A stretch of DNA of 64,000 nucleotides, taken from positions 62,001 through 126,000 of the forward strand of contig JALQPE010002004.1 in NCBI GenBank assembly GCA_030407315.1, read 5' to 3'. The notes under the pieces were generated by a model, which was not told the DNA's origin, did no database searches, and worked only from the letters and a program-made list of their open reading frames with translations. The stretch comes from Asparagopsis taxiformis (Eukaryota > Rhodophyta > Florideophyceae > Bonnemaisoniales > Bonnemaisoniaceae). Positions 26,959-37,296 of the stretch are shown one piece after another (position 1 is the first letter of the stretch; each line of letters opens with the position of its first letter). The translations under genes were made by a program, and so were the position numbers.

Positions 26959-28827
26959 ATGAATACATTGCGACGATTAGCAATTTTAACCGGTGCAACT
27001 GGCGCAACTGTCACCGCCATTCAATTCTACACTGCACCCCCACGTCCAACAGCATCCGATCGCGCCGCCTTGTATCATGGCGGCCTTGAAGCTGTTCCGT
27101 CCCGTCAGCTCCAAATTGAAAATCTCAAAGCTGCCTCCAGCCCTGACAAACAACTCGACGTCTTTATCATTGGGGGCGGAGCCACTGGCAGTGCTTCCGC
27201 TCTTGACGCTACACTGAGAGACCTAAAAGTCGGCCTTGTGGAGCGCGATGACTTTGCGTCCGGTACAAGTTCTCGATCGACAAAGCTTATTCATGGCGGT
27301 GTTCGTTATCTAGAGAAGGCGTTTTTCCAGATGGACCCTGGACAATTGAAGCTGGTCTTTGAAGCATTGCACGAAAGGGCTATTATGCTCAACCAGGCAC
27401 CACATCTTACGCATCCATTGCCGACGCTTTTGCCATGCTACAAGCTTTGGGAGGTACCGTTTTATTGGATCGGTCTCAAGGCTTATGATTTTGTTGCCGT
27501 GCTTGGAAATGGCCTTCTCTATATGAGTAAGTACGTCAGTGCTCGAGAAGCACTACGACAGTTCCCAACCCTATCCAAAAGTAGTGGGGGACAGCGTTTA
27601 CGCGGATCTATCATGTATTACGACGGACAAATGGACGATGCGCGCTTCAATCTCAGCGTAGCACTTACGGCTGCCATGTATGGTGCATCAGTCGCCAACC
27701 ATACTGAAGTCGTTGAACTGATTCATGATGCGGAAAAGACGCGCGTCATTGGTGCAAAGTGCAGGGATGTGCTCAGTGGTGAACAGTTTGATGTGTATGC
27801 CAAGGTGATTATTAATGCAACGGGTCCTTTCACAGATGGTATTCGAAGACTTGAGAATCCCGAAGCAAATGCTATGATCGTTCCGTCTGCTGGTGTGCAT
27901 ATCACTCTACCAGATTACTATTCACCAGACGGGATGGGTCTAATTGTGCCGAAGACAAAGGACGGTCGTGTAGTGTTCATGCTACCGTGGCTCGGGCACA
28001 CTATTGCTGGTACCACAGACAGTAGCACTGAAATTACTACCACCCCGAAACCACATGAGGATGAGGTTGGATTCATTCTTGACGCATTGTCCGATTATCT
28101 GCGTATTGAGGTGCGTTCGTCAGATGTGCAGAGTGCGTGGTCTGGTATTCGGCCGCTAGCGGTCAACCCAGACGCAGATGAGAGTTCCACACAGAATATT
28201 CTTCGCGAACATGCGGTGCATGTATCGCCGGAGAAGATTGTGACGATTACGGGAGGAAAGTGGACGACGCAACGAGCTATGGGTGAGGCCGCAGTTGACA
28301 AGGCGATTGAAGTTGGAGAGCTTGGTGAAAAGGCATCGCGTTGTAAAACGCCGTTTGTTCAACTACTCGGTGCGCACAAATGGGACGAATCATATTTCAC
28401 GTTCCTTACGCAGCGGTATAAATTGGCGGGGACGAAATCCGGAAGTGCGACAACAGCGGTTGCGTCGTCGCATCTGGACGTGGAATGCGCCAAGCATCTA
28501 GCGAGAGCATATGGAGACCAAGCGTACAAGGTTGCGGAACTGGGGGAGAAGGGACTCGGAAGTCGGCTGGTGGAAGGATATCCATTTATTGAAGCGGAAG
28601 TGGTGTACTGTGTGCGAAACGAGTACTGTTTGACAGCGGTCGATTTCCTGTCGAGGCGTACACGACTGGTGTTCCTGGACAGTAAGGGTGCACTGGCAGC
28701 GCTGCCGCACGTTGTAAACTTGATGGGCAAGGAGCTGCAATGGAGCAGAGCGCGCATTCAACAAGAGCTTGCAAGCGGGAAGAAATTCATCGAATCGTTC
28801 TCGTGCGGTATCCCGGAGCATAAGTAA
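26959..28827 (+). CDS. GPD2: FAD-dependent glycerol-3-phosphate dehydrogenase, mitochondrial
   Basis: 622 residues. Oxidises glycerol 3-phosphate to dihydroxyacetone phosphate and passes electrons to quinone at the inner mitochondrial membrane. The N-terminus (MNTLRRLAILTGATGATVTA) looks like a targeting sequence with a membrane-leaning helix, as in plant SDP6 and yeast Gut2. The FAD-binding motif GGGATGSASALDATLRDLKVGLVE (from about 73) is followed by FASGTSSRSTKLIHGGVRYLE, a family signature. GTTDSSTEITTTPKPHEDEV and ITGGKWTTQRAMGEAAVD come later. The protein ends without EF-hands, as in plants and fungi but unlike animals. Single exon. Confidence 0.93.
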   Translation: MNTLRRLAILTGATGATVTAIQFYTAPPRPTASDRAALYHGGLEAVPSRQLQIENLKAASSPDKQLDVFIIGGGATGSASALDATLRDLKVGLVERDDFASGTSSRSTKLIHGGVRYLEKAFFQMDPGQLKLVFEALHERAIMLNQAPHLTHPLPTLLPCYKLWEVPFYWIGLKAYDFVAVLGNGLLYMSKYVSAREALRQFPTLSKSSGGQRLRGSIMYYDGQMDDARFNLSVALTAAMYGASVANHTEVVELIHDAEKTRVIGAKCRDVLSGEQFDVYAKVIINATGPFTDGIRRLENPEANAMIVPSAGVHITLPDYYSPDGMGLIVPKTKDGRVVFMLPWLGHTIAGTTDSSTEITTTPKPHEDEVGFILDALSDYLRIEVRSSDVQSAWSGIRPLAVNPDADESSTQNILREHAVHVSPEKIVTITGGKWTTQRAMGEAAVDKAIEVGELGEKASRCKTPFVQLLGAHKWDESYFTFLTQRYKLAGTKSGSATTAVASSHLDVECAKHLARAYGDQAYKVAELGEKGLGSRLVEGYPFIEAEVVYCVRNEYCLTAVDFLSRRTRLVFLDSKGALAALPHVVNLMGKELQWSRARIQQELASGKKFIESFSCGIPEHK

Positions 28828-29760
28828 GTTGTGCGTAGGGGCGGTAGTCGAGTAAAGAATTTTGGTTGTACCTCATACAGTACAGGGTGAGAAATATGGC
28901 AAGTCGGGACCGTCGGGTCCTGCAATTCAATGTCGCCAAATCTGACCTGCGCCGCAGGTCTTGAGATGGAAACAACATCCCGTTTCTTATGAGTGAAGGT
29001 ATATAACTCGTTAGCACTGACATGTTATATAGTCGTATATGCAAGTCAGCTCAGTCAGTTTGATGCCGACTGCTCATAGTTGTCTCCCATAAAGTAACAT
29101 TACCACCTTGGCCTACGCCGTGTTGTGTGTCATTGCATCCATGCGTCCATTCATCATTCCAGATGCTCTCGTTTCTGTGTCGCTGCGCATACAGGTATCT
29201 ACAGATCGCTATCTACAGGCAGCTGTCAGCACAGCAAACACATATGATGTAAGATTACTTTTGTTCAACAACTCTGTGCACTCGAGCATGACAGGCATCG
29301 CTCGCGGTGTATGTACGCTACATATATAACGATTGAAAACAACTTTTCGAGTCGAAAGAAAGAGTGACAACCACAGCTACGCCGAGCTCAACTCTTGATA
29401 CGCGTAGAGAGAGTCAATGGAGATAACAAGTAGAGCGATCAATAGGCTATCGGGCGTACAAAATCCGGATTTGTGAATCTGGAATAAATTAGCCGAAAAG
29501 TACTTGAAAATTCTTTCAAAAAAAACATTACTTGCAGATCGCTAAACTACAGTAACATGCGCGGGAAGCAGACTTACTCTGCTCGCCTGTCTATTTCAAC
29601 TATTCTACCGCCTGTCCACATTTCACCTTTCTCTTCCCCTGACATCCACCGTCCGTCCCTCCCTCCTTGCCAACTTCAAACGCTCTCATCGCCTCGACCT
29701 CCATCAGTCCGTCTCGCACTGCACTCCGCCGTTCAGCGCCGCCCCACTCTACCCCACGCA
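28828..29760. other. Intergenic and leader region before the ATAD2-like gene
   Basis: 933 bp. It contains a 17-bp palindrome (listed separately), an A/T patch CATATATAAC at 29321-29330, and from about 29580 a strongly C-rich stretch that reads like a 5' leader. An ATG at 29557 is in frame with the next gene and could add 68 Ser/Pro-rich residues. Confidence 0.45.
28944..28960. repeat. 17-bp palindrome downstream of glycerol-3-phosphate dehydrogenase
   Basis: GACCTGCG, centre C, CGCAGGTC: perfect 8-bp arms with a single central base, 117 bp after the stop codon. Confidence 0.6.
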
Positions 29761-32700
29761 ATGGGTCTCGACAAGCGTCCAGAACGTTCCTCAAAGCTCA
29801 AGGCAAACGAGCGCTTCAAACAGTCCAACTCCGACTCTGAAGACTCTCTTCTCCCATCAGATCCCGAGAAATCCTACGACTATAACCCCAATTCCGTCTC
29901 CCTGCCCACTCGCAAACGCCGACGTTCACAGCGCCCGTCCAAAATCGTGTCCAGCAGCGATGACCAGCTCTCCCCAGACCGTCACTATCACGCTCGCCTC
30001 ATACCTCCCGAGCTGCGTCTCACTTCCGACTCCGAGGGAGAGGCATCCTACGGTGTCCCTGGTAAAGCATCCAAATCGACAGGCGTCGTCACAAAGTTTG
30101 GTCGCGTTAGCAAGCCCACCAAGATGATCAGCCCTTGCATCACCCCGACGCGCACCGGTCGGTCCTCCCACCCTCCCGAGTCGCTCACTCGAGAGGAACG
30201 CCTGGAACGCAGACGCAGACGCAGCGATACCATGGATCCCTATGACACTTCCATCGCCCAGAAAGAAGTACCAATGCGTACCAGACGCGGTACGCCACGT
30301 CCTCATCGCGCCACTTTCAAGCATTCCAGTGATGGTGAGCAGATGCCAGATGGTAAAGAACCACTCGAACGTGACCAGGATGGCATTGAACATCAGCTTC
30401 TCGACAGCGGTAATGCAATGCAACAGGACAACCCAAATTCACTCACTGCCCCCACTGAAAACGGATCAACTAAAACCAAAAATCATCTCATCAAGCAATC
30501 CGAGTTGGAAGCCAGAAATGGCGTCCGACGAAGAAGCAGGAGGATTCAATCAAATGAATTTGATAGTTCCGACCCGCCGGCGCAATACGACGCAAATCAA
30601 CCTACAAACGGTGCTCGCCAAACTCGAAGAAAATCCCGTTTAAGAGTCAGCGCGAAGAATTCTGATGAAGATGATGGTGATGATGATGACTATCACACTC
30701 CTGGCTCAGATGACATTTCCGACGATCCAGAAGAACCACTATTCGAGGAGTCGGAATTGCCCAACCAGGCATCTGATAGTGATGACTTCATTGACACTCC
30801 TGTTACACGTCGTCCCAAAGCTGCCAGAAACCGAAAGGCACAACCTCATCGGACAGTGGCCAATAGAAGTTCGCGGAAGAAACGACGAGTTGATCCCGAG
30901 CAGAGTACAATTGCGAGAACCACAAGGCAAAGTTATCGGCCACGGTCTGTTCCTCTACGTCCATCAGATTTCTATCCAGATGTCGAGAGTAGCTCCAACA
31001 GCTTTTCTAGCAGGGGAAACCTCCCTGCGCCATCGCGTCCTCGCCCTACGCGAGCTGCAGCTAGTCGGGCAGGTGATGCGATTGCCACGGATCTTGCTCC
31101 CACAGATTATCTGGAAGCACCAATGACAACTATGGATACCGGAATGGCGGGGCGAGGGCGTCACACGAGTAGATACAGCAAGCGGAGAAGCCAAATGCGC
31201 CCATCCCATCATGATGCGTTTGCAACCGATGGTGATGAAGCTCCTGGTCTTAATACTGTTGGTATCGAACCAATACAAGTTGATTTGAGTTTAACTTGGG
31301 ATGATATCGGTGGCTTGGACCATCACGTACAATCACTCAAAGAAATGGTAGCGTTGCCTCTCTTGTATCCTGAAGTTTTTGAAAAATTCAACATGGAGGC
31401 ACCGAAAGGTGTTTTGTTCTATGGCCCACCGGGAACTGGCAAGACACTGTGTGCCAGAGCGTTAGCAGCAAGTTGTGGGTCAGAACCAACTCCTGAAGTT
31501 GCTGAATTTCCAGCTCAACCGATTCCGGGGAATCAAGTTGCAAGTACATCGGCCCAGGAGGGAATTGACAAGGTCACCCAACATTCAGCTCCTGTTGAAC
31601 AAAATGCTAAGACTAGCGACGAGATAGTTGGGGACAATGACGTTGTTATGCATGAAGGATCTGCTGCTCCAGAGACGAATGATACTGCTGCTCCTAAACA
31701 AGCCGATGAAAAAGCGGCGGAAAAAAGTGCAGTGAAGATTCCTCTGCGTCTTAAAATAGAGGCTGGAATGCTGCGACGAACTGAACCTATAAACAATACC
31801 ACCGTGTCAGACGATAAGCGTGCTAGCGGTATAACTGCACCTCCTACACCATCACCGCTGTGTACACTCCAAAATATTGGAGTTCTCCCGACCACACCTA
31901 CGCTCGCGACTGCAGGAACGCATCCTGTTGTTGTTCCTGCAAAGCCCGTTGTCAAGGAGAAACCGCGGGTTTCGTTTTTCATGCGCAATGGAGCAGATTG
32001 CCTGAGCAAATGGGTGGGTGAGGCAGAACGCCAACTTCGGATGACGTTTGAAGCGGCAAAGAAGCACCAGCCTTCTATAATCTTTTTTGATGAAATCGAT
32101 GGGTTAGCTCCAGTTCGATCATCCCGACAGGATCAAATTCATTCCTCCATTGTATCTACTTTGTTAGGACTCATGGATGGTCTGGATGCTCGGGGAAAAG
32201 TCGTTGTCATAGGAGCGACGAATCGTGTCGACGCAATAGACCCAGCCTTGAGGCGGCCGGGTCGTTTTGATCGCGAGCTAATTTTCACATTGCCCAACAT
32301 GCGGGCGCGTCGAAAGATTCTAGGGATCCATACGAGTAAGTGGAGACCTCCGCCGAGTGATGATGTTTTGGATGCCGTTTCGAAATTGACAGTTGGATAT
32401 TGCGGTGCAGACCTGAAATCTTTGTGTTCTGAGGCTGCAATTCGTGCATTGCGTAGGAGATACCCGCAGATATACGAGTCCCAAGATAAGCTGCTTATTG
32501 ATGTGGATCAAGTACGAGTATCGACACGTGATTTCCTGGCTGCAATGAAGGAAATAGTACCTGCAAGTCATCGGAGCGCGAGGACACACGCGAGACCAAT
32601 TCCAGATCGACTTCGAGCAATCTTAAACGTCCCTTTGCGATCCTGTTTAGAGGTATTGCGAAGAATTTTTGCGCCTGGCTTCAGTGCAGAGGCATTATCA

Positions 32701-34293
32701 GACATGGACCGAACGTCAAAAACACGAGATAGCGATGATAATATTGATAGTGGTTCCGATCTTGTGTGCAGTTCTGATGAAGAGGACCATGCTGTGAATA
32801 TAGAAAACATGCAATCAAAAATGTCCAATGCCGGCAAGTTGAGATCTGTGTTCGGCAGCTCCAGCCATGGATTGCATCACACACTGCGACCCCGGTTATT
32901 AATTTGTGGAATCCAAGGCCTCGGGCAGGCGCAGTTGGGACCGGCATTACTACACTTTTTCGAAGGATGCCCCGTTCATGCAATAGATTATCCATCCTTG
33001 TATGCAGATGCCGGAGCCCGTAGTGCGGAAGAAGCATTGGTTTCTGCATTCCGTGAAGCAGCTCGTTCGGTTCCGTCCATTCTATATTTGCCTCATCTGC
33101 AGTTGTGGTGGGAGTCGGCACCAGAGTCTCTGCGCACCACATTGATTATTGCGTTGAAAGATATTCCAGCAGATCTGCCTCTCCTCGTTCTAGCAATGGC
33201 GGAAGAAGCGTTGAACGCTCTTCCGTCTGCGGTGACGGAATTGTTTGGTGAGTTGCATGAACTAAGCGCTCCAAAGGAACATCAAAGGCAGGAAATGTTT
33301 GCGCCATTGGTAGAGGCAGCAACGGCAAGACCGAAATTGTCACATGCAGCTGCCAAGCGACGTCGGCAGGAACGAAAGACGGAGGTGTTACCCAAAGCTC
33401 CACATCCAGCTGCCAAGCCGATCACAGCAGAAGATAATGCGCGGAAGGCACAAACAGAAGATCGGTTCATCAGAATTCTGCGAATGGAAATGCGAGAATT
33501 TGTGGAGAAGCTGTTGAGAGATCGACGGTTCAAAGCGTTCTGGAACGCGGTTGATCCAATTTCAGCACCCGACTACTACGACATCATCAAAATCCCGATG
33601 GACATCTCCAAGATTGCGTCGCAAATTGATATGGGCAGATATCCGACAGTGCTGGCGATGGTAAATGACTTTGACATCATGGTGAGGAACGCTATTCAGT
33701 ATAATCCACCGAATACTGAAACTGGTGCTGCCATATTGCGTCGGGCACATGGACTGATTGACATTGTGCACGCATGGGTTGACAACTTGAATCCGTCGCT
33801 TATTGAAACATGTAACAAAATCATTGGTGAGCGGCTTGCTCGGGCGCAACAGGCAGACGAGAAGAATGGGGAAGGTGAGGGCGACGGTGACGGCGATGTT
33901 GATGGCAATAGAGTTGCTAAGAGCGAAGACTGGAAGGCAAGTGAAGAGACCACAAATGTTTCAGTTGGTGAGGCGGGAGCTGGAGCGGAGGTGAAAGCTA
34001 GGTCAGATGAGAAGAAAAGTGGCGAGTCGAGGCAAGAAGCGATGACGAATCATGTTGAGGAGGAAACTCTAATTCCAGCAAGTCATAATCAATTGGTGTT
34101 GCTGAGGAAATTAATGCTAGATGTGTCCAGCGGAGTGACAGTAGATGGGTTGGAAGCGTTGTACATGAGATGTGCCGCGGAATTGCACCGGCAAAGGAGG
34201 TCCATGAATCGCAGTGCCGTAGTGAAATCGCTGATGGACGTGATCGCAATGGCGCGGGAAGACCCGGCAGTAGTTGGTACTCTGGTCGAATGA
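29761..34293 (+). CDS. ATAD2: ATAD2/Yta7-like AAA ATPase with bromodomain
   Basis: 1,510 residues from MGLDKRPERS. ATAD2/Yta7 proteins are nuclear hexameric ATPases that act on histones at chromatin. The first 480 residues are disordered, acidic and basic in turn. AAA1 has GGLDHHVQSLKEMV, Walker A GPPGTGKT (555-562), Walker B FFDEIDG (Asp777, Glu778) and ATNRVDAIDPALRRPGRFDRE. Between Walker A and the FFMRNGADCLSKWVGEAERQLR strand (from about 738) is an insertion of about 160 low-complexity residues (576-735) absent from animal and yeast relatives. A degenerate AAA2 follows, then a bromodomain at about 1235-1345 with the acetyl-lysine Asn1315 in QYNPP. No introns; the insertion has no splice borders. 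Start at 29557 is possible. Confidence 0.92.
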   Translation: MGLDKRPERSSKLKANERFKQSNSDSEDSLLPSDPEKSYDYNPNSVSLPTRKRRRSQRPSKIVSSSDDQLSPDRHYHARLIPPELRLTSDSEGEASYGVPGKASKSTGVVTKFGRVSKPTKMISPCITPTRTGRSSHPPESLTREERLERRRRRSDTMDPYDTSIAQKEVPMRTRRGTPRPHRATFKHSSDGEQMPDGKEPLERDQDGIEHQLLDSGNAMQQDNPNSLTAPTENGSTKTKNHLIKQSELEARNGVRRRSRRIQSNEFDSSDPPAQYDANQPTNGARQTRRKSRLRVSAKNSDEDDGDDDDYHTPGSDDISDDPEEPLFEESELPNQASDSDDFIDTPVTRRPKAARNRKAQPHRTVANRSSRKKRRVDPEQSTIARTTRQSYRPRSVPLRPSDFYPDVESSSNSFSSRGNLPAPSRPRPTRAAASRAGDAIATDLAPTDYLEAPMTTMDTGMAGRGRHTSRYSKRRSQMRPSHHDAFATDGDEAPGLNTVGIEPIQVDLSLTWDDIGGLDHHVQSLKEMVALPLLYPEVFEKFNMEAPKGVLFYGPPGTGKTLCARALAASCGSEPTPEVAEFPAQPIPGNQVASTSAQEGIDKVTQHSAPVEQNAKTSDEIVGDNDVVMHEGSAAPETNDTAAPKQADEKAAEKSAVKIPLRLKIEAGMLRRTEPINNTTVSDDKRASGITAPPTPSPLCTLQNIGVLPTTPTLATAGTHPVVVPAKPVVKEKPRVSFFMRNGADCLSKWVGEAERQLRMTFEAAKKHQPSIIFFDEIDGLAPVRSSRQDQIHSSIVSTLLGLMDGLDARGKVVVIGATNRVDAIDPALRRPGRFDRELIFTLPNMRARRKILGIHTSKWRPPPSDDVLDAVSKLTVGYCGADLKSLCSEAAIRALRRRYPQIYESQDKLLIDVDQVRVSTRDFLAAMKEIVPASHRSARTHARPIPDRLRAILNVPLRSCLEVLRRIFAPGFSAEALSDMDRTSKTRDSDDNIDSGSDLVCSSDEEDHAVNIENMQSKMSNAGKLRSVFGSSSHGLHHTLRPRLLICGIQGLGQAQLGPALLHFFEGCPVHAIDYPSLYADAGARSAEEALVSAFREAARSVPSILYLPHLQLWWESAPESLRTTLIIALKDIPADLPLLVLAMAEEALNALPSAVTELFGELHELSAPKEHQRQEMFAPLVEAATARPKLSHAAAKRRRQERKTEVLPKAPHPAAKPITAEDNARKAQTEDRFIRILRMEMREFVEKLLRDRRFKAFWNAVDPISAPDYYDIIKIPMDISKIASQIDMGRYPTVLAMVNDFDIMVRNAIQYNPPNTETGAAILRRAHGLIDIVHAWVDNLNPSLIETCNKIIGERLARAQQADEKNGEGEGDGDGDVDGNRVAKSEDWKASEETTNVSVGEAGAGAEVKARSDEKKSGESRQEAMTNHVEEETLIPASHNQLVLLRKLMLDVSSGVTVDGLEALYMRCAAELHRQRRSMNRSAVVKSLMDVIAMAREDPAVVGTLVE

Positions 34294-34426
34294 AGTTGAA
34301 AATAACTTGTGTGTTTATCGGAAAGAAATTGTTGGACTTTGAACAGTTATCTGGTAGCAACGCTGCGCTGCGTTGGTTGATGTACAAAGGACAGATCAGT
34401 TAGAAATATATAATATTGTTGCCACC

Positions 34427-35356
34427 CTAGCGTCTTCGAGAATCGTCCGAGCGTCTACGTCGCACCCGCCCAGTCTTCGCCGTCGGAGTGGCCGCAGCTG
34501 CAGCCGCGTCGGCGACCATATTAGGCGTTCGATGGCTGAACGGAGCGACCGGCACTTGCAAAGTTTTGGCCAGTTGACGCGGCGCACCATGCAAAACAAA
34601 AATATAATGACCACTCTGCGTTCCCAGCGGCGTATGCAGCGGCACCGCACTCGAATACTCGTACGTCTGTTTCGGCGCCAGCGTCGGGAAAGCTCCAACG
34701 ACGCCGGGTCCCTGCACCGAGGTGACACGTCCGTCCAGGTCGCGAATAGTCCACGCACGACTGAGCAGCTGCACGGTCGCGTCTGACGAGTTACGAATGC
34801 GCACTTGATATCTGAAAAAATAACGATCACGATCGGCGCCCTGATACATGCTCTCCACACCGACCTTGATTCCGTGTCGCTCCGCGTCCGACGACGTGTC
34901 GTACACGAGCTGTCGCAGCGCGTCGACACGCTGATTGAGATGGCGCAACGCCGCAAAACCGACCGCCGCCTCGAGTGACGCCAGCTGCGGCGTGCTGGCC
35001 GCCTCGGCGATGCGTCGCGCGCAAACGGAAATGTAATCGAGCAGATAGGCGTGTGCGGGTGTTGACGAAGAGTCGTCGCACACGTCGAGTAATCCACGCA
35101 GCTCCTTCGGTAATGGCGCCGCTGCTGCCGAACGTAGTAGATCCATTTCGCGACTGCGCAACGCGTCGTAGCGATGCAGTTCGCTTTGCAGCAGACGCCC
35201 CGCCGTGCGCAGAGCTTTGTAGAGCGTGCGCGCAACGGACGGGTGGAGGGACATTTTGGAAAGTTTGCTGCGCGTAAGCGAGTGAGTAAGCGCAACGGGA
35301 AGAGATGCGGACGTTTTGAATTGTGTGGCCTGTTGGCGCAATCGAATCGCGATCAT
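34427..35356 (-). CDS. ApaG-domain (DUF525) protein
   Basis: 309 residues from the first ATG; a second at 35254 gives 275. Residues about 180-275 are an ApaG domain: VGVESMYQGADRDRYFFRYQVRIRNSS, LLSRAWTIRDLDGRV, QGPGVVGAFPTLAPKQTYEYSS and GTQSGHYIFV. ApaG folds as a fibronectin-III-like sandwich found alone in bacteria and in eukaryotic F-box and POLDIP2 proteins. The N-terminal 34 residues (RLRQQATQFKTSASLPVALTH) look like a mitochondrial presequence. Next, ARTLYKALRTAGRLLQSE recalls an LYR-type helix, though with LYK. The tail is a short Arg/Ser stretch. No F-box seen. An overlapping Arg-rich ORF (34396-35295, minus) is a shadow. Confidence 0.8.
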   Translation of the reverse strand: MIAIRLRQQATQFKTSASLPVALTHSLTRSKLSKMSLHPSVARTLYKALRTAGRLLQSELHRYDALRSREMDLLRSAAAAPLPKELRGLLDVCDDSSSTPAHAYLLDYISVCARRIAEAASTPQLASLEAAVGFAALRHLNQRVDALRQLVYDTSSDAERHGIKVGVESMYQGADRDRYFFRYQVRIRNSSDATVQLLSRAWTIRDLDGRVTSVQGPGVVGAFPTLAPKQTYEYSSAVPLHTPLGTQSGHYIFVLHGAPRQLAKTLQVPVAPFSHRTPNMVADAAAAAATPTAKTGRVRRRRSDDSRRR

Positions 35357-35477
35357 ATATTATTGATCGCGATGAGGAAAGATGCGTGCGTAATTTGATT
35401 GGACGGCATATGATTTGTTTATGTGGATTGCATCAATTCATAAAAAAGATACGCACATGTGGAGTTGGTCGCTCAAG

Positions 35478-36158
35478 TCATGCAATCTCCGTAATCTTTC
35501 TCACGCTCTTCTTCGCGTCTTTATCCGCTGCACAAATATACTTGACCTGTCCATCGGTCACTGAATACTTGCCGGGACAGCCGACGCGATAATTCTTTCC
35601 GAGATTCGAATCCCAAATTTCCCCGCCATCATTAAAGGCACATATAATCCGTTTCGCCTGCACCTCCAACTCATAAAACCGACCCTCTGTATCGCTCTTC
35701 TTCAACTCCATCGCGATGCCAGGCGGGTCTGTCCATTCGCCACCGTCCTTCTGATAGTTACAACAACACTTTTCCCACAAGTCTGCGCGGAATTGCAGCT
35801 GAATATAGCAATCCTGTGACCGAAGCACAGATTGGAAGCACTCTTCATCATTCGCATCCCCCACCCGGCGAATCCCATGTTCCACAACGTATCGTCCCGG
35901 CTCGGATACAATATAATTCTGCCCGCCGTTATCCTCCCAGGCGCGATTTGTGCCGTTGGTCAGCACAAATTCTATACGTCTCGCAATCAGTCGCATCACT
36001 CGAAATCCATCGCGGATATGACTGGCGTCCTGCAACTCATTTTGTCGACTGGGCGCTGTAAACTTGCCATCGGCGCCTTTCTCCAGTAAGTAGCAATGCG
36101 CCATTGACGGTTTGCTGTGGAAGATTTCAATCCATTTGTATGGAGCTGTTGCAGCCAT
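35478..36158 (-). CDS. Protein with two CBM25/53-like starch-binding modules
   Basis: 226 residues with two tandem repeats. The C-terminal copy (about 120-215) has the layout of CBM25/53: a beta start DCYIQLQFRADLW, CCNYQKDGGEWTDPPGIAMELKKSD, GRFYELEVQAKRIICAFNDGGEIWDSNLGKNYRV. The N-terminal copy (about 5-110) repeats it as EFVLTNGTNRAWEDNGGQNYIV. Trp and the DNxGxNY loop bind alpha-glucan in known modules. There is no catalytic domain and no obvious targeting peptide, so a cytosolic glucan-binding role (floridean starch lies in the cytosol in red algae) is possible but inferred. Family assignment rests on pattern alone. Confidence 0.6.
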   Translation of the reverse strand: MAATAPYKWIEIFHSKPSMAHCYLLEKGADGKFTAPSRQNELQDASHIRDGFRVMRLIARRIEFVLTNGTNRAWEDNGGQNYIVSEPGRYVVEHGIRRVGDANDEECFQSVLRSQDCYIQLQFRADLWEKCCCNYQKDGGEWTDPPGIAMELKKSDTEGRFYELEVQAKRIICAFNDGGEIWDSNLGKNYRVGCPGKYSVTDGQVKYICAADKDAKKSVRKITEIA

Positions 36159-37296
36159 GTTGTGTTTATCACTAAATTACTGCGATCACGACGTCGACAG
36201 CGATCGACACGACTTGGTAGCGATTCATCAAGTCGCACCTTACTGTATGTTGCAAGCCGAAGGAGAGCAAAGATATGATTGGCGCCTATGTGGTTCACAA
36301 GACAGCATTTGGCATCGAATCATTCGCTGTTTATACCGTTTTGCTGAGAGCAGATCACTTGTGTCGATAATATTTTCTCCCAGTGCAACTCGCAACTCGA
36401 CCTCAGCACAGGGTTGATGTCCCATACAAGAGTCCGCTGTGCAAGCACTGACGTGAACACAACCGTTCTACTTTCATCCCTTCTGACGCCGTCGAGTGCC
36501 ATAATGTGCTGTCTTTTCCAGTCACTTTCTTAAAGTTGTAAGTGCGTGTAAGGTTGGAACACTTGCGTACAACCGTTGACATCGCTCTTGTCCAGCACAA
36601 CTCGGCCGCGCGCTCTTGCAGAGTGCACAGCTTTTCAGCACTCGCTTGGACAACGAATGCCTAAATTGCAATTCAGAGTTGTGCGCAACTGGAACCTATC
36701 TATTTCCACAAGTGTATTCGTGAGGTGAAATTCAAGGCATTCGACTGTTATATTGCAATCACATGAGGGACACATCTTGCGTGCTCTTTTCATCCCGTCC
36801 CGGAGGCGTTTGACGCTAGATGCATGCGGGTACACAAAAGATAAACTCAATCAGTTGTTGTATGTAATATTCATTGTGAATTGCTCCAGTTTGATTCCAC
36901 ATGACTTGATCTTGGCATGTCAAATGCGATACGTTTGCACAAGAGTGTGACCGGTCAAAGGCATATTTGTTTCCTTCTGTCTTGCATCCGTTTATCCTAT
37001 CCAATGAAACAGATCAATTTCAGAATGCTTCAATGATGGAAAGACCAGCATGAGCGAATGCAGCAAACAGTATTGGAAACATATGCCATGTTGAGTTGTT
37101 TGACTTCCAACCAGTCATGACTGGACATCACTGTATCTTTTGCAGACGCACAACATTCTAGAACAGACCAAATCTACTACTGCCAACGCACACAACTGCA
37201 GCAAAGCAACAATTGCTGGATAAAAATTGATATACGCTTTAGTGAGCTCTACGATGCCAATGGTCAAACAGTGGGTTAACGAGGCGAAAAATAGGA
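36159..37296. other. Intergenic, no gene seen
   Basis: 1,138 bp between the CBM gene start and the V-ATPase E stop, both minus. ORFs of 60-100 codons occur on both strands but none shows a domain or biased codon use. Imperfect inverted repeat arms lie at 36654-36667 and 36729-36743. Confidence 0.45.

Noticed and set aside
27532..27537. GTAAGT inside the glycerol-3-phosphate dehydrogenase as a splice donor
   Set aside because: The reading frame continues through conserved family sequence with no matching acceptor needed.
34396..35295. 299-codon Arg-rich minus ORF overlapping the ApaG gene
   Set aside because: Same strand, different frame; the other frame contains an intact ApaG domain, while this one is an Arg/Cys-rich shadow.
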